From Ascaphus truei (taxonomy: Eukaryota; Chordata; Amphibia; Anura; Ascaphidae), in contig CM071587.1 of the NCBI GenBank assembly GCA_036426205.1, positions 310,001 through 374,000 of the forward strand: a stretch of DNA of 64,000 bases. The letters are read 5' to 3'. This document shows, one piece after another, positions 37,615-50,600 of the stretch. A program made the translations under genes and the position numbers. The number at the start of each line of letters is the position of its first letter. Position 1 is the first letter of the stretch. The notes under the pieces were generated by a model. It saw only the letters and a list, made by a program, of their open reading frames with translations, did no database searches and had not been told where the DNA came from.

Positions 37615-40600
37615 ATCTCCCCCATAGCATCATTATCCTCAGATCTCCCCTCCAGATCATCATCCTCAGATCCCCCCTTCCTCAAATCAACATCATCCTC
37701 AGACCTCCCCACTGAGATTATCATTCTCACACCTCCAGCCACCCACTAGATCAGCAGACGACAGCAGTACCCGAGTGAAATGAACATTGTATCAGTGTTT
37801 CCCCGCAGAAAGGAAAAAAAAAAAAGGTTTTAAATGCCAGAGGCCTCAGGCATAGCACATAAGCGGTAAGCTAACTTTGGCTAGGAACGTCCTAGCACTG
37901 TGAATTTTGCTGTGTGTGTGGCTAGGGAGGATCATTTAAATAGTTATATATTACTTTTTATAAACTTTTATTAAAAGTTATGAATGAAAGTCCCCCTCTT
38001 TAAAGTGTATTAAGATTATAAAAGCAAGGGAGTTTTCTTTCAAGCAGGCGGAGCAGCGGAAACACTGGATTCACATGTACAGTGATCAAAGGGTATATGG
38101 CAGTACATTCCTGTATGTGAGTCATGCATAATTTAACCTGGACTTCTAAGGCATCCTGCGGGAATGGTCCCAGAACGTCTGACAAAGTCTGGAGTTAACA
38201 AAGAACTGACATGTTAAAGTGCTAAGTGGGGAGGGGGAGATGTAAACAGCTTTCCCCTAGCAGATGTCTGGGGAAGGGAGACAAGATGTCGCCAGGGAAG
38301 TGGGCTTGGTTAGGTATGCTAAGTGGGACAGGTGCGAAGTTTGCGCATGTCCATGGCATACCATGATGCCCCTTTGCCCGGTTCCATGAAGTACTGGCAA
38401 CCTTGCCATAGGTGGGAAGTTTGGTTCCCTCTCAGCGACAGAGACATCGGTTGCTAGACATGTCACACAATGTCATAACGGCGATACTAATGTAATTAAA
38501 TTCATGGGCATTTATCAGCTGAAATGTCCCATGAGAGGAGGTAATACTGACCAATCCTTGCTTCGTATCGAAGCAGAATGGATTTATAAGTTAAAAACCA
38601 GGAGCCCTAATGGTCTCAATGAGGGGTTTACCTTCACACCCTTTATTTGACTGGGGGGTCTTTTGGTCAGACAAATATATCCTCCTGTTCCTCCACATTG
38701 TGAACATATATTCTATTGGTCTCTCTCATGACCAGCTATGTCATTTTCAATGTCCACTATGACAGTTTCCAGCGTCTGGTATTGAAATATTAAATATATT
38801 ACAGTATTATTATTATTTAGACTAGTGACTATAATACTAAAGTTCTAAACCCAGCAGTGGGTTTAGTGTTTGTGTAAGGTGTATATGTGCTGTATATAAT
38901 GAGCATAGATAATAAACATCGCGCATGTATACATTTATGCTTCTTGAATTGTTTTATAAGTTTATCCATCACTGCATTGTACGTTGACACATTGTGTAGT
39001 ATAATATATCTATGGGGGATTGTTAACAATTTTATTTGTGCAATCACTCTATATAAAATGTGCAATACAGGTCCTGTATACCCCTATCCCCTTCCTATGG
39101 TTAGTACCTGATGCATTTGTCCTATCAGAACTCTATTTATCTGCCATCAGCAGGAATGTGGCTGTTTGAGATCATCAGCCCACTTCTGCCTATTGAATGC
39201 CTTTGCCCTAGTACTGGTAGTAACATTGTATAATTTCTGAGTCACTGCGCATGCGCAATATTTTTGGGCAGAAACAATAAATAATTTCTAAGTCCCCACG
39301 CATGCGCAATATGAACGGCCAGAAATCGCAAGAATTTCTAAGTCCCCGCACATGCGCAATATGCACGGGCCTAAATGGAAATAATTTCTATGTCCCCGCG
39401 CATGCGCAATACGAACGGGCAGATATCGCCAAAATTTCTAAGTCCCCGCGCATGCGCAATATGCACGGAACTGAATGAAATTATTTCTAAGTCCCAGCGC
39501 ATGCGCAATGCGCACGGGCCAAAATGGAAATATTTTCTAAGTCCCCGCGCATGCGCAGTAGACATCATATGCGGCGCTAATGATTTATGGCCTTAGAAGC
39601 TCTGCAAACGATCGGAAAAACATGAAAACACAGCAAAATAAAGGTACAATGCTAAGGATCCCACAGAGATTGCATTTTAGTAGCATTTGAGCAGTTTATT
39701 GAGACAGTTTGGGCGTGATCTCAGTGCGCATGTGCAACAGCTGATAGCTATTGATTTTGCAATTACGGTACTGCAAGGGTATAAAAGGGTTCAGCCCTCT
39801 CTCCCCCAGTAAATTAATCCCTGAAGAAGCTCCTTTGCTGGAGGGAAACGCGCGTTGGACGCGCAATGTTGTCAGTCTCCTACTTGGAGCTGTTTTAATG
39901 TAGTGTCTGCAGTCTCCTGGTTCTATCTGTGTAGACCCTAGTAGTCAGTTATTTATTTATTTCCACAGTCAGTGTGCCTGCATTTCCTGCACTCCATGTG
40001 AGGTGTCTTCACAGTACTCCACTGTGAACTCACCCTAATATTGCTGTGGTTGGCAGTTTCATTATGCTGTGAATTTACTATCATTATCACTGCATGTGCC
40101 AGCACTCGCACTCTAACACACTGTTAATTTTTCATTGAAGTGCGTAGTGATATCAAATATAGCAGGATAGCTGGATATTCAATCTACCGGTCGCTGACTT
40201 ATACATATATATACACACTTACCATCTGGTCTCACAGTTGCTCCAGAAGGGTTAATACCCTGACTCACAGCATCCCCTGTCCTCTATATCCCACCAACAT
40301 TAAGTTGTTAACTGGGATAGCATAATCATATATTTGATGACACGGATGCTTGGTAGTGTTGATTTAATATATTTTTAAACTCACAGTACACAACTCTTTG
40401 GTAATATATGTTTTAAGTAAATCTACTAAAAGTTAACTTTTACACTTTGTTGGTGTGCAGTTTAGTGAATTCTTTTAGGGGGCACATTCATTTTGTGTTT
40501 CCCCTTCCCCTTTTTCTGATCCTCTCAGCGATTGGCCACAGAGTGTACAGATAGGACTTTGGTGCTTTTAAAAGTCCGTACAGCCGATTGGGATTTAGAT

Positions 40601-43600
40601 TCATCTAAGCAGGATTTTAAACTTTAACACATCGTAACCTAAGTCGATAGTTTATAAGAACTAGGGAATCCTGAACCAATCCTTCAGCGGAAATACGAAC
40701 GGTGCACCTTCGGCGGAGAAAAAGTGGTTGCGAGCGGCGCCAATAGCCAAACACAATTTCACGGCTCTGTTTGTGCACCAACCCCGCTCCTGGGAATTGG
40801 TGCCAAGAGACTTTGTTTCTGGGAATTTCGTTCTGGGAATATTTTATTTCGTTTTCCCCCATCCCAGTAAGTGTTAATTCGTATTATTTCTTAAATCAAG
40901 ATGTGTATCTTCATGTTGTAAATAAACCACAATTTATTTTACCTCTCGCTTTGCTCAATCAATGGATCTGGGATTAAAGGTGTTAAAAGTTCTGGTCTCC
41001 CATGACATCATCATCATCATCATATTTCTCCCCCTCAGATCATCATCGTCATATCCCCCCCCTCAGATCATCATCATCCTCAGATCCCACCCCTCCCCAG
41101 ATCATCATCATCCTCAGATCTCCCCCGCAGATTATCATCCTCAGACCTCCCCCCAAATCATCATCCTAAGATCTCACCCCCAAGATCATAATAATCCTCA
41201 GATCTCTCCCCCAGATCATCATCATACTCAGATCCCCCCCCCAGTCATCATCCTCAGATACTCCCCCCAGATCATGTATCATACTCAGATTCTTCCTCCC
41301 GATCATCATCATATCTCCACCCCTGGTCATATCATCCTCAGATATCCCCCCAGATCATCATCATCCTCAGATCTCCCCCCCCCCCCCGATCATCATCCTC
41401 GGAACTCCCCCCCAGATCATAATCATCTTTCTCACCCCCCAGATCATCATCATCATCCTCTGATCCCCCCCCCCCAGTTCATCATCTTCTCAGATCCCAC
41501 CACATTTCATCATCAGATCTCCCCCCAGATATCAAATCCTCATCTCCCCTAGTCATCAACATACTCCCCCCGATCATAATCATCCTCAGATCACCTACCC
41601 CCAGATCATCATATCCTCAGATCTCCCCCCCGATCATCATCATCCTCAGATCTCCCCAGCATCATCATCATCCAGATCCCCCCCAGATCATCATCCTTAT
41701 CTCTCCCACCCCCCAGATCATAATAATCCTCAGATCTCTCCCCCAGATCATCATCATACTCAGATACCCCCCAGATCATTATCCTCAGATCTCCCCCCAG
41801 ATCATCCATACTCAGATTTTCCTCCCGATCATTCATAATATCTACCCCCTGGGTCATCATCACATACTCAGATCTCCCCAGATCATCATCATCCTCAGAT
41901 TTCTACCCCCAGAATTCTTATCATCCTCCTGATCTCCACCCCCAGTTCATCATCTTTCTCAGATCCCCACCAGATTATCCTCCTCAGATCTCCCCCCAGG
42001 ATCATCATAATCCTCAGATCTCCCCCAGTCATCAACATATCTCCCGATCATCATCATCCTCAGATCAACCCCAGATCATCATATCCCAGATCTACCCCCA
42101 ATCAACATATCCTCAGATCTCCCCCCCCAGATCATCATCATCATCCTCAGATCTTCCCCCAGATCATCATCATCCTCAGATTCCCCCCCAGATCATCATC
42201 CTATCTCTCCCACCCCACCAGATCATCATCATCCTCAGATCTCCCCCCCACCAAGATCATCTCCCCAGATCCTAACATCCTCTCCCACCCCACCAGATCA
42301 TCATACTAAGATCTCCCCCCCTGATCATCATCCTCAATATCTCTCCCCCCAAGATCATCATCATCATCCTCCAAAACTCCCATCCAGGTCATCATCATCC
42401 TCATATTTCTCCCTGCCCAGATCATTATCCTAGTATCTCCCCCCTCAAATATCATCATCATCCTCAGATCTCCCCCCCCAAGATCATCATCCCCAGACTC
42501 TCCCCCAGATCATAATCATTTCTCCCATCCCCTCAGATCATCATCATCATCCTCCTCAGATCTTGCCCCCCTCCAGTTCATCATCTTTCCAGATCCCTCA
42601 CCCCCCGGTCATCCTCCTCAGATCTCCCCCAGAATCACATCATCCTCAGAATCTCCCCCCCCACCAAGCTCATCATCCCCAGATCATAATCATCTCTCTC
42701 ACACCACAGATCATCATCATCATACTCAGATCTCCCCCCAAGAGCATCATCCCAACATATCCCCCCAGATTATAATCATCTCTCCCACGATCATCATCAT
42801 CTCAGATCTCCCCCCGATCATCATCATCTCAGTTTCTCCCCCTAGATCATCATCATCCTCAGATCTCCCCCCAACCTTCCTCATCATATCTCCCCCACAC
42901 CGATCATCATCTTCAGATCTCCTACACCAAGATTATCATCATCCTCAAATCTCCCCCCCCCAGATCATCATCATCCTCAGATGTCGCCCCCCCCCCCCCA
43001 GTTCATCATCTTTTTCAAATCTCCATCCCCCCAAGATAATTATCCTAGGTCTCTCCCCAGATCAACATCCTCAGATCTCCCCCCCCAGATCATCATCATC
43101 CTCAGATCTCCCCCCAAGATCATCATCCCAGATCTCCAACCCCGATTTAATAATCTCTCCCACCCCCCCAGATTATCATCATACTCAGATCTCCCCCCCA
43201 GATCATCATCATCCTCATATCTCTCCCGCAGATCATCATCATCCTGATCTCCCCCCCAGATCATCATCATCCTCATATCTCTCCCCCAGGTTTCACCAAC
43301 CTCAGATTCTCCCCCCCCCCAGATTATTATTCATCCTCATACTCCCCCAATTCACCATCCTCAGATTCCCCCCCCCAGATCCTCAGATCTCCACCTCAGA
43401 TCATCATCATCATCATCATCATCATCATATCATCATCAGCATCACATCAAATCATCATCATCATCATAATCATCATCTAATCATCATTCCTCAGATCTCA
43501 CCCCCCCTCAGATCATCATGCTCAGATCTCCCCCCCCCCAAGATTATCATCCTCAGATCTCCCCCCAGGTAATCATCATCCTCAGATCTCCTCCCTGATC

Positions 43601-46600
43601 ATCATCCTCAGATCTCTCCCCAGATCATTATCATCCTCAGATCTCCCCCTGATCACCATTATATCTCCACCTAGATCATCATCATCCATAGATCTCCCCC
43701 AGATCATCATCATCCTCAGATCTCCACCCCAGATCATCATCATCACCCTCAGATCTCCCCCCAACCTTCATAATCATATCTCCCCCACCCCGATCATCGT
43801 CATCTTCAGATGTCCAACCCCCCCCAGATTATTATCCAGCCTCACATCTTCCCCCCAGGATATCACATCCTCAAGATCTCCCTCCGGATATCATCATCAT
43901 CTCAGGATATACTCCCCAGATCATATCATCCTCAGATCTCCCCCCCCAGATCATCATCCTCAGATCTCCCCCCCACCAATCATCATCATCCTCAGATCTC
44001 CACTCACAGATCTCCCCCCTGCCCCTCCTTCTCCATGCCTACCGGGTTGGAGACAGGCACGGGGAGATGGTTGCCGCGGCGGACCCCCGGCTTAAAGAAT
44101 TAGCAGGTACAATAGAAGAATCACTTGAGGCAGAGCCAGAGCAGGACAGCACCAGATGAGGAGCACGCACTAGCAGCAGACACTGGAAGTTCTGGGTCTG
44201 ACCGCTAGAGGGCACTCCTCCCATGCTGTCCTGCTGTGCCTCAAGTGATTCTTCTACAGGCTAACCTTAAATGCCTGGGTCCTGCCGCCGCATACCATCT
44301 CCTCCCACCTGTCTCTACGGGGGGGGGAGCGAACCCCCAATCGCACGGACCCGGGCACGGGCTGCCCAGGGTATAGCTACGCTCCTGGGGAGGGGGATAT
44401 GCTAGAAACGGTCACACAGATAAAGGGTTAATATGTGCAGCTTTGAGGGGAGAAGGGAGAGGGGGATATGATAGAAAATGTCACATAAATAAAGGGTTAA
44501 TACTGTGTGTGCAGCTTAGGTTGCGTTTATTCAGCCGGCGTGTGTGCGTCATGACGTCACATAGCGTATCGCTGTCATGACAATGCAGCATCATTTGATG
44601 CAGCATGGCCATTTTTACCGGACATGCAAGGGGGAGACACTGTAGTAGGAGAGACGTAGGAAAATGCCGGGAGACGCCGCACCACGCCGCAGCACCCCGC
44701 CGCCAGTAACACTCGACAGCGGGCAAGATGCACTCGCCCCAGGTGAGGGGGTGAGTGTATTTGGTGAGCCCTGTGTATATCTATCCATCCATCCAGCCAT
44801 CCACCTCTCTGTATATATGAGATTATATGCCCCGGGTGTCTGGGCTGCTCATTACTCACTGCTCACTGTTCCTCCTACACATCTTGTTCCATGTGATTCT
44901 CAGGCCCCTATAATACACGGGTGACATGGAAAGCTTCCAATTTACATATGTGAATGGGAGATACTACCCCCCCCCCCCAATCTGCAAGTCTGATCCTCAG
45001 TGAGTGAGACTGCCCCCCAAATGAGCAAGACTGCCCCCCCCCCTCAATGAACCAGACTGCCCAATAGAGGTGGTTGTTGTCACATACATGAAGTGTATGA
45101 ACAAAATACATGAAAGAAGCATATTTCCGAGAGAGAGAAGAGCTGATGTTGTGACGCTGGAGGGTGGGAGGTTCAGGGGAAGTGTGATGAAGTCCAAATA
45201 TAATCAGACATTGCCACTGGCGGTATAGACCAGAAAGTGAATGTCCGTGGCACTGTTAATCCATCGGTGCCACGCGCGTCATCTGTACTTCTTTACTTAA
45301 AGGGGGGTGGAGTCATGGAAGCACTTCCCAACAGAGGTGGCAGGGGTTAATTTAATAAGGGAATTCAAATATGCTTGGGATCGACAACATGATAAAGCCA
45401 AATACCAAATAGGGTCTCAGGTTTTATAGCAGATAGGTAAATGGTCCGATTAGGTGTTTCTACATATTATCATTATCCTTTATTTGTAAAGCGCCAGCAT
45501 ATTTCCGAAGCGCGGAACAGAGCAGGGGTGGGCAACTCCAGCCAGCAAGGACCACCAGCAGGTACGGTTTTAAGGATATCCCTGCTTAGTCTTCGACTAA
45601 ACTACCTGTGATGAAGCAGGGATGACTGAAGTTGCACCCCTCCCCCCTGCATGCCCTGGGGTACAGTCACATCGATGACATAAACTGAATGACAGTCAAA
45701 GAAGGACAGACAAGAGCAAACAGATCCAGAAGGCAATGAGGGCGCTGATCCGGAGAGCGTACACTCTATTGTTCCTCCTAGATACACATATAGTGCATGT
45801 TTTATCCATCCCTTACAACAGGGGTGCTCAACTCCCGTCTTCAAGCCCCTCCCAACAGGCCAGACTAAGCACAGGTGAATCAATCAGTCCCTGCTTCAGC
45901 ACGGATGGCTCAATCAGTCCCTGCTTCAGCACAGGTGGCTCAATCAAAGGCTCAGTCTTTGACTGAGATATCCATAACCACTGACCTGTTGTGGGGGGGG
46001 GGGGGGGTGGAGGGCTGGAGTCGAGCACCCCTGCCTAACAAGCCTAACTCCAGCTGTAGAACAGCTAGTTTAGGGTGTAATGTCACAAGACAGCTGACCA
46101 GGGTCACCACCCACAGCGGAGCTACAGGTGGGAAGATATGGTGTTTGAGCACAGCCGTAAATTCTCTTACCGCTGTTGGCGTTCACTTGCATGTCATACG
46201 ACTCCTTCCAGAACTGGTCCAGCGGCGTTCCGTTGTACTGCATCACCTGGGCACTGGCATTCACAGAAAAGGTCTTGGCTTCGAAGGTCTTATTGCAAAC
46301 CCGAAACAAGAGGTTGATGGTCTTCCCAACCAGTGGTGAGTCTTCTAAGTTCAGAAAGACATCGTAGTCCCGAGATACCTCTGGTACCCGAGAAGTATTC
46401 GGGTGCCCAGTGTTCATTTTGCTGGCCGCTTTTTCAAATATCGACCTCTCCTGATACGATCCTATGAAACAAAAGCTAAATTTTACAGAACCATCCAAGA
46501 CCAGAAGAGCATTGCGTGTCACACACACACACACACACATAAATATGTGTATCTCGAAAGCTCGCAAGAATAAAAGCCTTTCGTTAGCCACAGAACGGTA

Positions 46601-47354
46601 TAGTCTATTCGTTTTTGATTTTATATATATATATATACGTGGGTGAGTGTGAATTTATTTTAAGTTATGGTGGTTGAAAAAGGCGACAAGAAACCTCCAC
46701 CATATAGCTATATATATAGCCAGTACAACCAACCTCACACTAACAAGACCCATCAAGGTTGAAACATGTCTTTGAGAGGTTCCTCTGACCAGGGTGGCTT
46801 TATACATTAGGCCGACTAGGACAGGGCCTCGGGCCTACGAGCCTTTTAGAGTCTACAATATTTCACTTGAAAAAATACCTAAACAAAAAAAATCACAAAA
46901 TAAGAGAAAACAGCAAAATTTCATTGAAAATGCCTTCGAAGTATCGATACCTTTAAATATCGAAACCAAAGTATCGATGCCAAATATCGCTAGCATCGAA
47001 AGAAACAAGCAAACGATGAAATTAGCATGAAAATGAGTAAAAATATCGGACACACAGGCCTCTAGAAATAAAAGTGCCTGGGGCCTACGAAGGTCTTAAA
47101 ACGGCCCTGCCTCTGGCTTTGCATATAATCCCATGCTGTGCTTAAAAACTTTGTTAACAGCGAGCACTAGCTTATAAGGGTTCCATGTAAAAATGGTTTT
47201 CAGGCAAAAGGTGACACGGTGTGCTCATTTGGATGTCATTTCCCAGAATCCCTTGCTGCAGTGGAAGCACTGTATGCTAGGTGATAATGGTGAAAGGCAG
47301 GGTTGCAGACCTGTCTAAGACATGTGAATGTGCTCACAAGTAATATTTTTATTT

Positions 47355-47404
<50 letters not shown>

Positions 47405-47576
47405 CATATATACAGTGTTCGACAAACCTATACATTTGCTCGCCCCGGGCGAGTGGATTTAACATCGTGGCGAGCTCCTATTGGCCCAAGCAGCACACGT
47501 GTGGTACTAGGTGGCGAGTAGATTTTTTTGTTCGGCGAGTAGATTTTTTGGTGATTTGTCGACCACTGCATACTGT

Positions 47577-47607
<31 letters not shown>

Positions 47608-50600
47608 ATTTGCATTCTGAATGGCAGTGTAATCAGTGACCTTCTCTGTACTTGTACAGATCTGTGATATCGTCCCTGTCGTTGGTCCCCACACTCTTCG
47701 TGCTGATGTGTTTCCCAATGGCGCCCGTGTCAATTTTTAGTTTCTCTACTCCCTCTTCCCGGAGGAGCCAGTGAATACTGTCCCCATTGACCTCCGCGTA
47801 CACGAAGGGGACATCGTATGGCACCTCCAGATCCCCTTCTTTCACGGCTTTCACAGATGCTGGACCACAGCAATAAGTCCCTGAAATCAAAATAAACGTA
47901 ATCAAGTCCAATGCGACACATACACGGGAAGCCACGTACATATATATGCGACACATACACGGGAAGCCACATACATATATATTCGACACATACACGGGAA
48001 GCCACGTACATATATATCACCAATGTGATACATACATGGGAAGCCACATACATATATATCACCAATGCGACACATACATGGGAAGCCACGTACATATATA
48101 TCACCAATGTGAGACATACATGGGAAGCCACATACATATATATCACCAATGTGACAGATATACAGGAAGCCACGTACATATATATTATCAATGTGACACT
48201 TACATGGGAAGCCAAGTACACATACACCAATGTGACATACATGAGAAGCCACATACATATATCACCAATGTTCACATACACGGGAAGCCACGTACATATA
48301 TATTATCAATGTGACTCTTACATGGGAAGCCAAGTACACATACACCTATGTGATATACATGGGAGGCCACGTACATATATCATCAATGTGACACATACAC
48401 GGGAAGCCACGTACATATATATCACCAATGTGATAAATATATCAAATGAGGCATCTATACCCAAAGCCTTAAAATACTCGTCCCGACATATAGTGTTTAG
48501 ATGAAGATATTTGGCCCATATTTACTAAATAATACTATTCCATTAGAAAGTTTCTGGTGCTGAAAACACACATTACCATCCATTCAATTGAATTGGCTAC
48601 AGTGCGTGTGCCGCTGCAATGACATAGCAGCATTGAGTAAATATGGGCCACTATCCTGGGCTGAGACTATTTGATTGTTTGACATGAAATGTGTGGGATT
48701 GTACCTCCACTGAGTTCCTGGGGCGTAGCGTCCAGCACCTGCCATCCATCGTATCCTGGGCGGAGATCCTTTCTCGCCATCCAGCACTCATCCCAGACGT
48801 GAAAATTCCTGCAAACGGCATCTCACTTATTTCTCTTTATTCATTCTTTGGAAGCACTACCTGACACTAATACACTAATATATAAAGTGTTCCTCGTGGG
48901 CGTTAACTGTAGCAGTTAAAAATGTATTTTTTTTACAGGTTTTTCGAATGGATAATTTTTTTTATTGCCCATTGACTGATAATATATCAATTTATATCAC
49001 TTTAGGGTACAGATCAATACATTATTAGACCAATAATTTGTTTTTAATTGCTTGCTTTGTATTGAGTGTGATTTTTTCTATGTTTATTATGTGGATGTAA
49101 TTGTTTGTCACTTTGCTGCATTAATTTAAATTTTTTCTGCGATTGATTTTGTTTTTTTAATTAATGATGTCTTGTGTTGGGTAATGCTTTTAATGGTTGT
49201 GGTGCTGAATTTTTTTATTAATTAATTGCTTTGTTGGTTAATGTTTGAATTAATTCCTTGTTGTACTGGTTAATGCTTTTATTAATTGTATTTGTTGACT
49301 AGTGTTTTAATTTATTGAATTGGGGTGTTTAGGTGTTTTGAAATGTTTTATTATTGTGTCTTTTGTGCATTAATGTATTTTGATTAGGGTGCCCATTGAG
49401 TGCTATAGTGGCTTATCAGGCCTATATTATATGGTTATGATGTACCAGTATGACATTCATTGGGTACAGGGTGGGTATAGTGGTTCCAGGGTGGGTGGTT
49501 AGGACTTCTGGGTGGGCAGTGGGGCAGGGTGAGTTAACCCCTAAATTACTGTAGCAGTTATTAATTGCTAAGTTGATTAAGGGGCTAGGGAACATTAGAA
49601 TGTATTTTGCCATGTACTCTGTATGCTTTCTGCCAACGGAGGACATGGACCTGCATTAAGCTGATGAGGACGCCCATCACATTGGCTGGGGTAAGTAGAA
49701 TAGTTTTATTTACTTTATTTATGCTTCATGGCTAATGTGTTTAATAATGGGCAAATAATTTATTATCCATAGCTGGATAATAGTTATTTTGGCTTTTTCT
49801 GTACTGTATGTGTTTTGGTGGGGGGGGGGGGGGGATTGAAATGTAGGATATATTTTATTTTTTACATACAGGAATGGTACCTCAGCCCTGCGGGGACCCA
49901 TGGGGACCACCCGAGGACCCCCGGACGTCCACGAGGACCACTTGAGGACACCTGCAGGGAAGAACTGGGGGCCCCACAGCTGTGGGGGCTCGGGGACATG
50001 CAGGGACCACCCGAGGGCCCACAAACACCCGTGGGAACCACCCTAGGGCCCCCACACCCCGTGGGAACCACTTGAGGGCCCCAAGACACACATGGGGACA
50101 ACCCGGGGACCCACAGACACCCACAGACACCTGTGGACCCCACCTGGAGGCCCACGGAGTCTAGCGAGGACCACCCGGAGGCCCCCAGTGGTTCACTGTG
50201 GGGCCTGCAGACACCCGTCGGGACCACCGGGGACCCCAACCGGCCTGTGGTATTAATCGTGTGTGTAAAAAAATAAATAATGGTTTTATGGGGGGGCACA
50301 GGGGGTGGGTGGGTTGTGTATTAGATATTGTAATGTTTATTGGGGCCCTGGGAGGTGGGTAGTGGGGCTGTTGTGAGTATTTTGTTATATTGTGGGTAGC
50401 GGGGGTGGGTGAAGGGGGTAGTAGCCCCAAGGATGGGTGTTTAGGCCTTGCGGGTGGGTTTAACCCCTTCATTACCATAGGGGTATTTAACCGCCCGCTA
50501 CCCATGATCCGCAGCGTCTCACCACCTTCTTGCCAACTTTTTGTGGTGGGACGACCTGGAGAGGAATTCTCCATTCTAGAGCGGTGATCAGCTGCGAGAA

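Larger units (their letters stand above)
37761..41006. other. Block between the two CATCAT arrays in TGM-B intron 10
   Basis: About 3.2 kb with no exon. It carries the 50-bp NRF1-like tandem array (39224-39560) and a dispersed repeat head at 39818. The arrays on both sides have the same unit, so this block may be an insertion into one ancestral array. Confidence 0.5.

Noticed and set aside
34781..37749. Open frames of poly-His, poly-Ser, poly-Met and SDLPP type, up to 158 codons
   Set aside because: Translations of CATCAT and AGATCTCCCCCC repeats in several frames and both strands; no start context, no domain, and they lie in a TGM-B intron.
39821..39870. Functional hammerhead ribozyme
   Set aside because: CTGAAGA and GAAAC are there, but an extra A precedes the hairpin, stem I is not evident and no NUH cleavage site follows stem III in the expected place. 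Kept only as a finding about a recurring motif.
45875..46339. Frame of 154 codons with [14 protein letters not shown]
   Set aside because: Its first part is the plus strand of the hAT-like foldback MITE and the rest is antisense to TGM-B exon 10.
47911..48504. Frame of 197 codons with [13 protein letters not shown] repeats
   Set aside because: Translation of the 42-bp minisatellite in TGM-B intron 8, open on both strands for the same reason.
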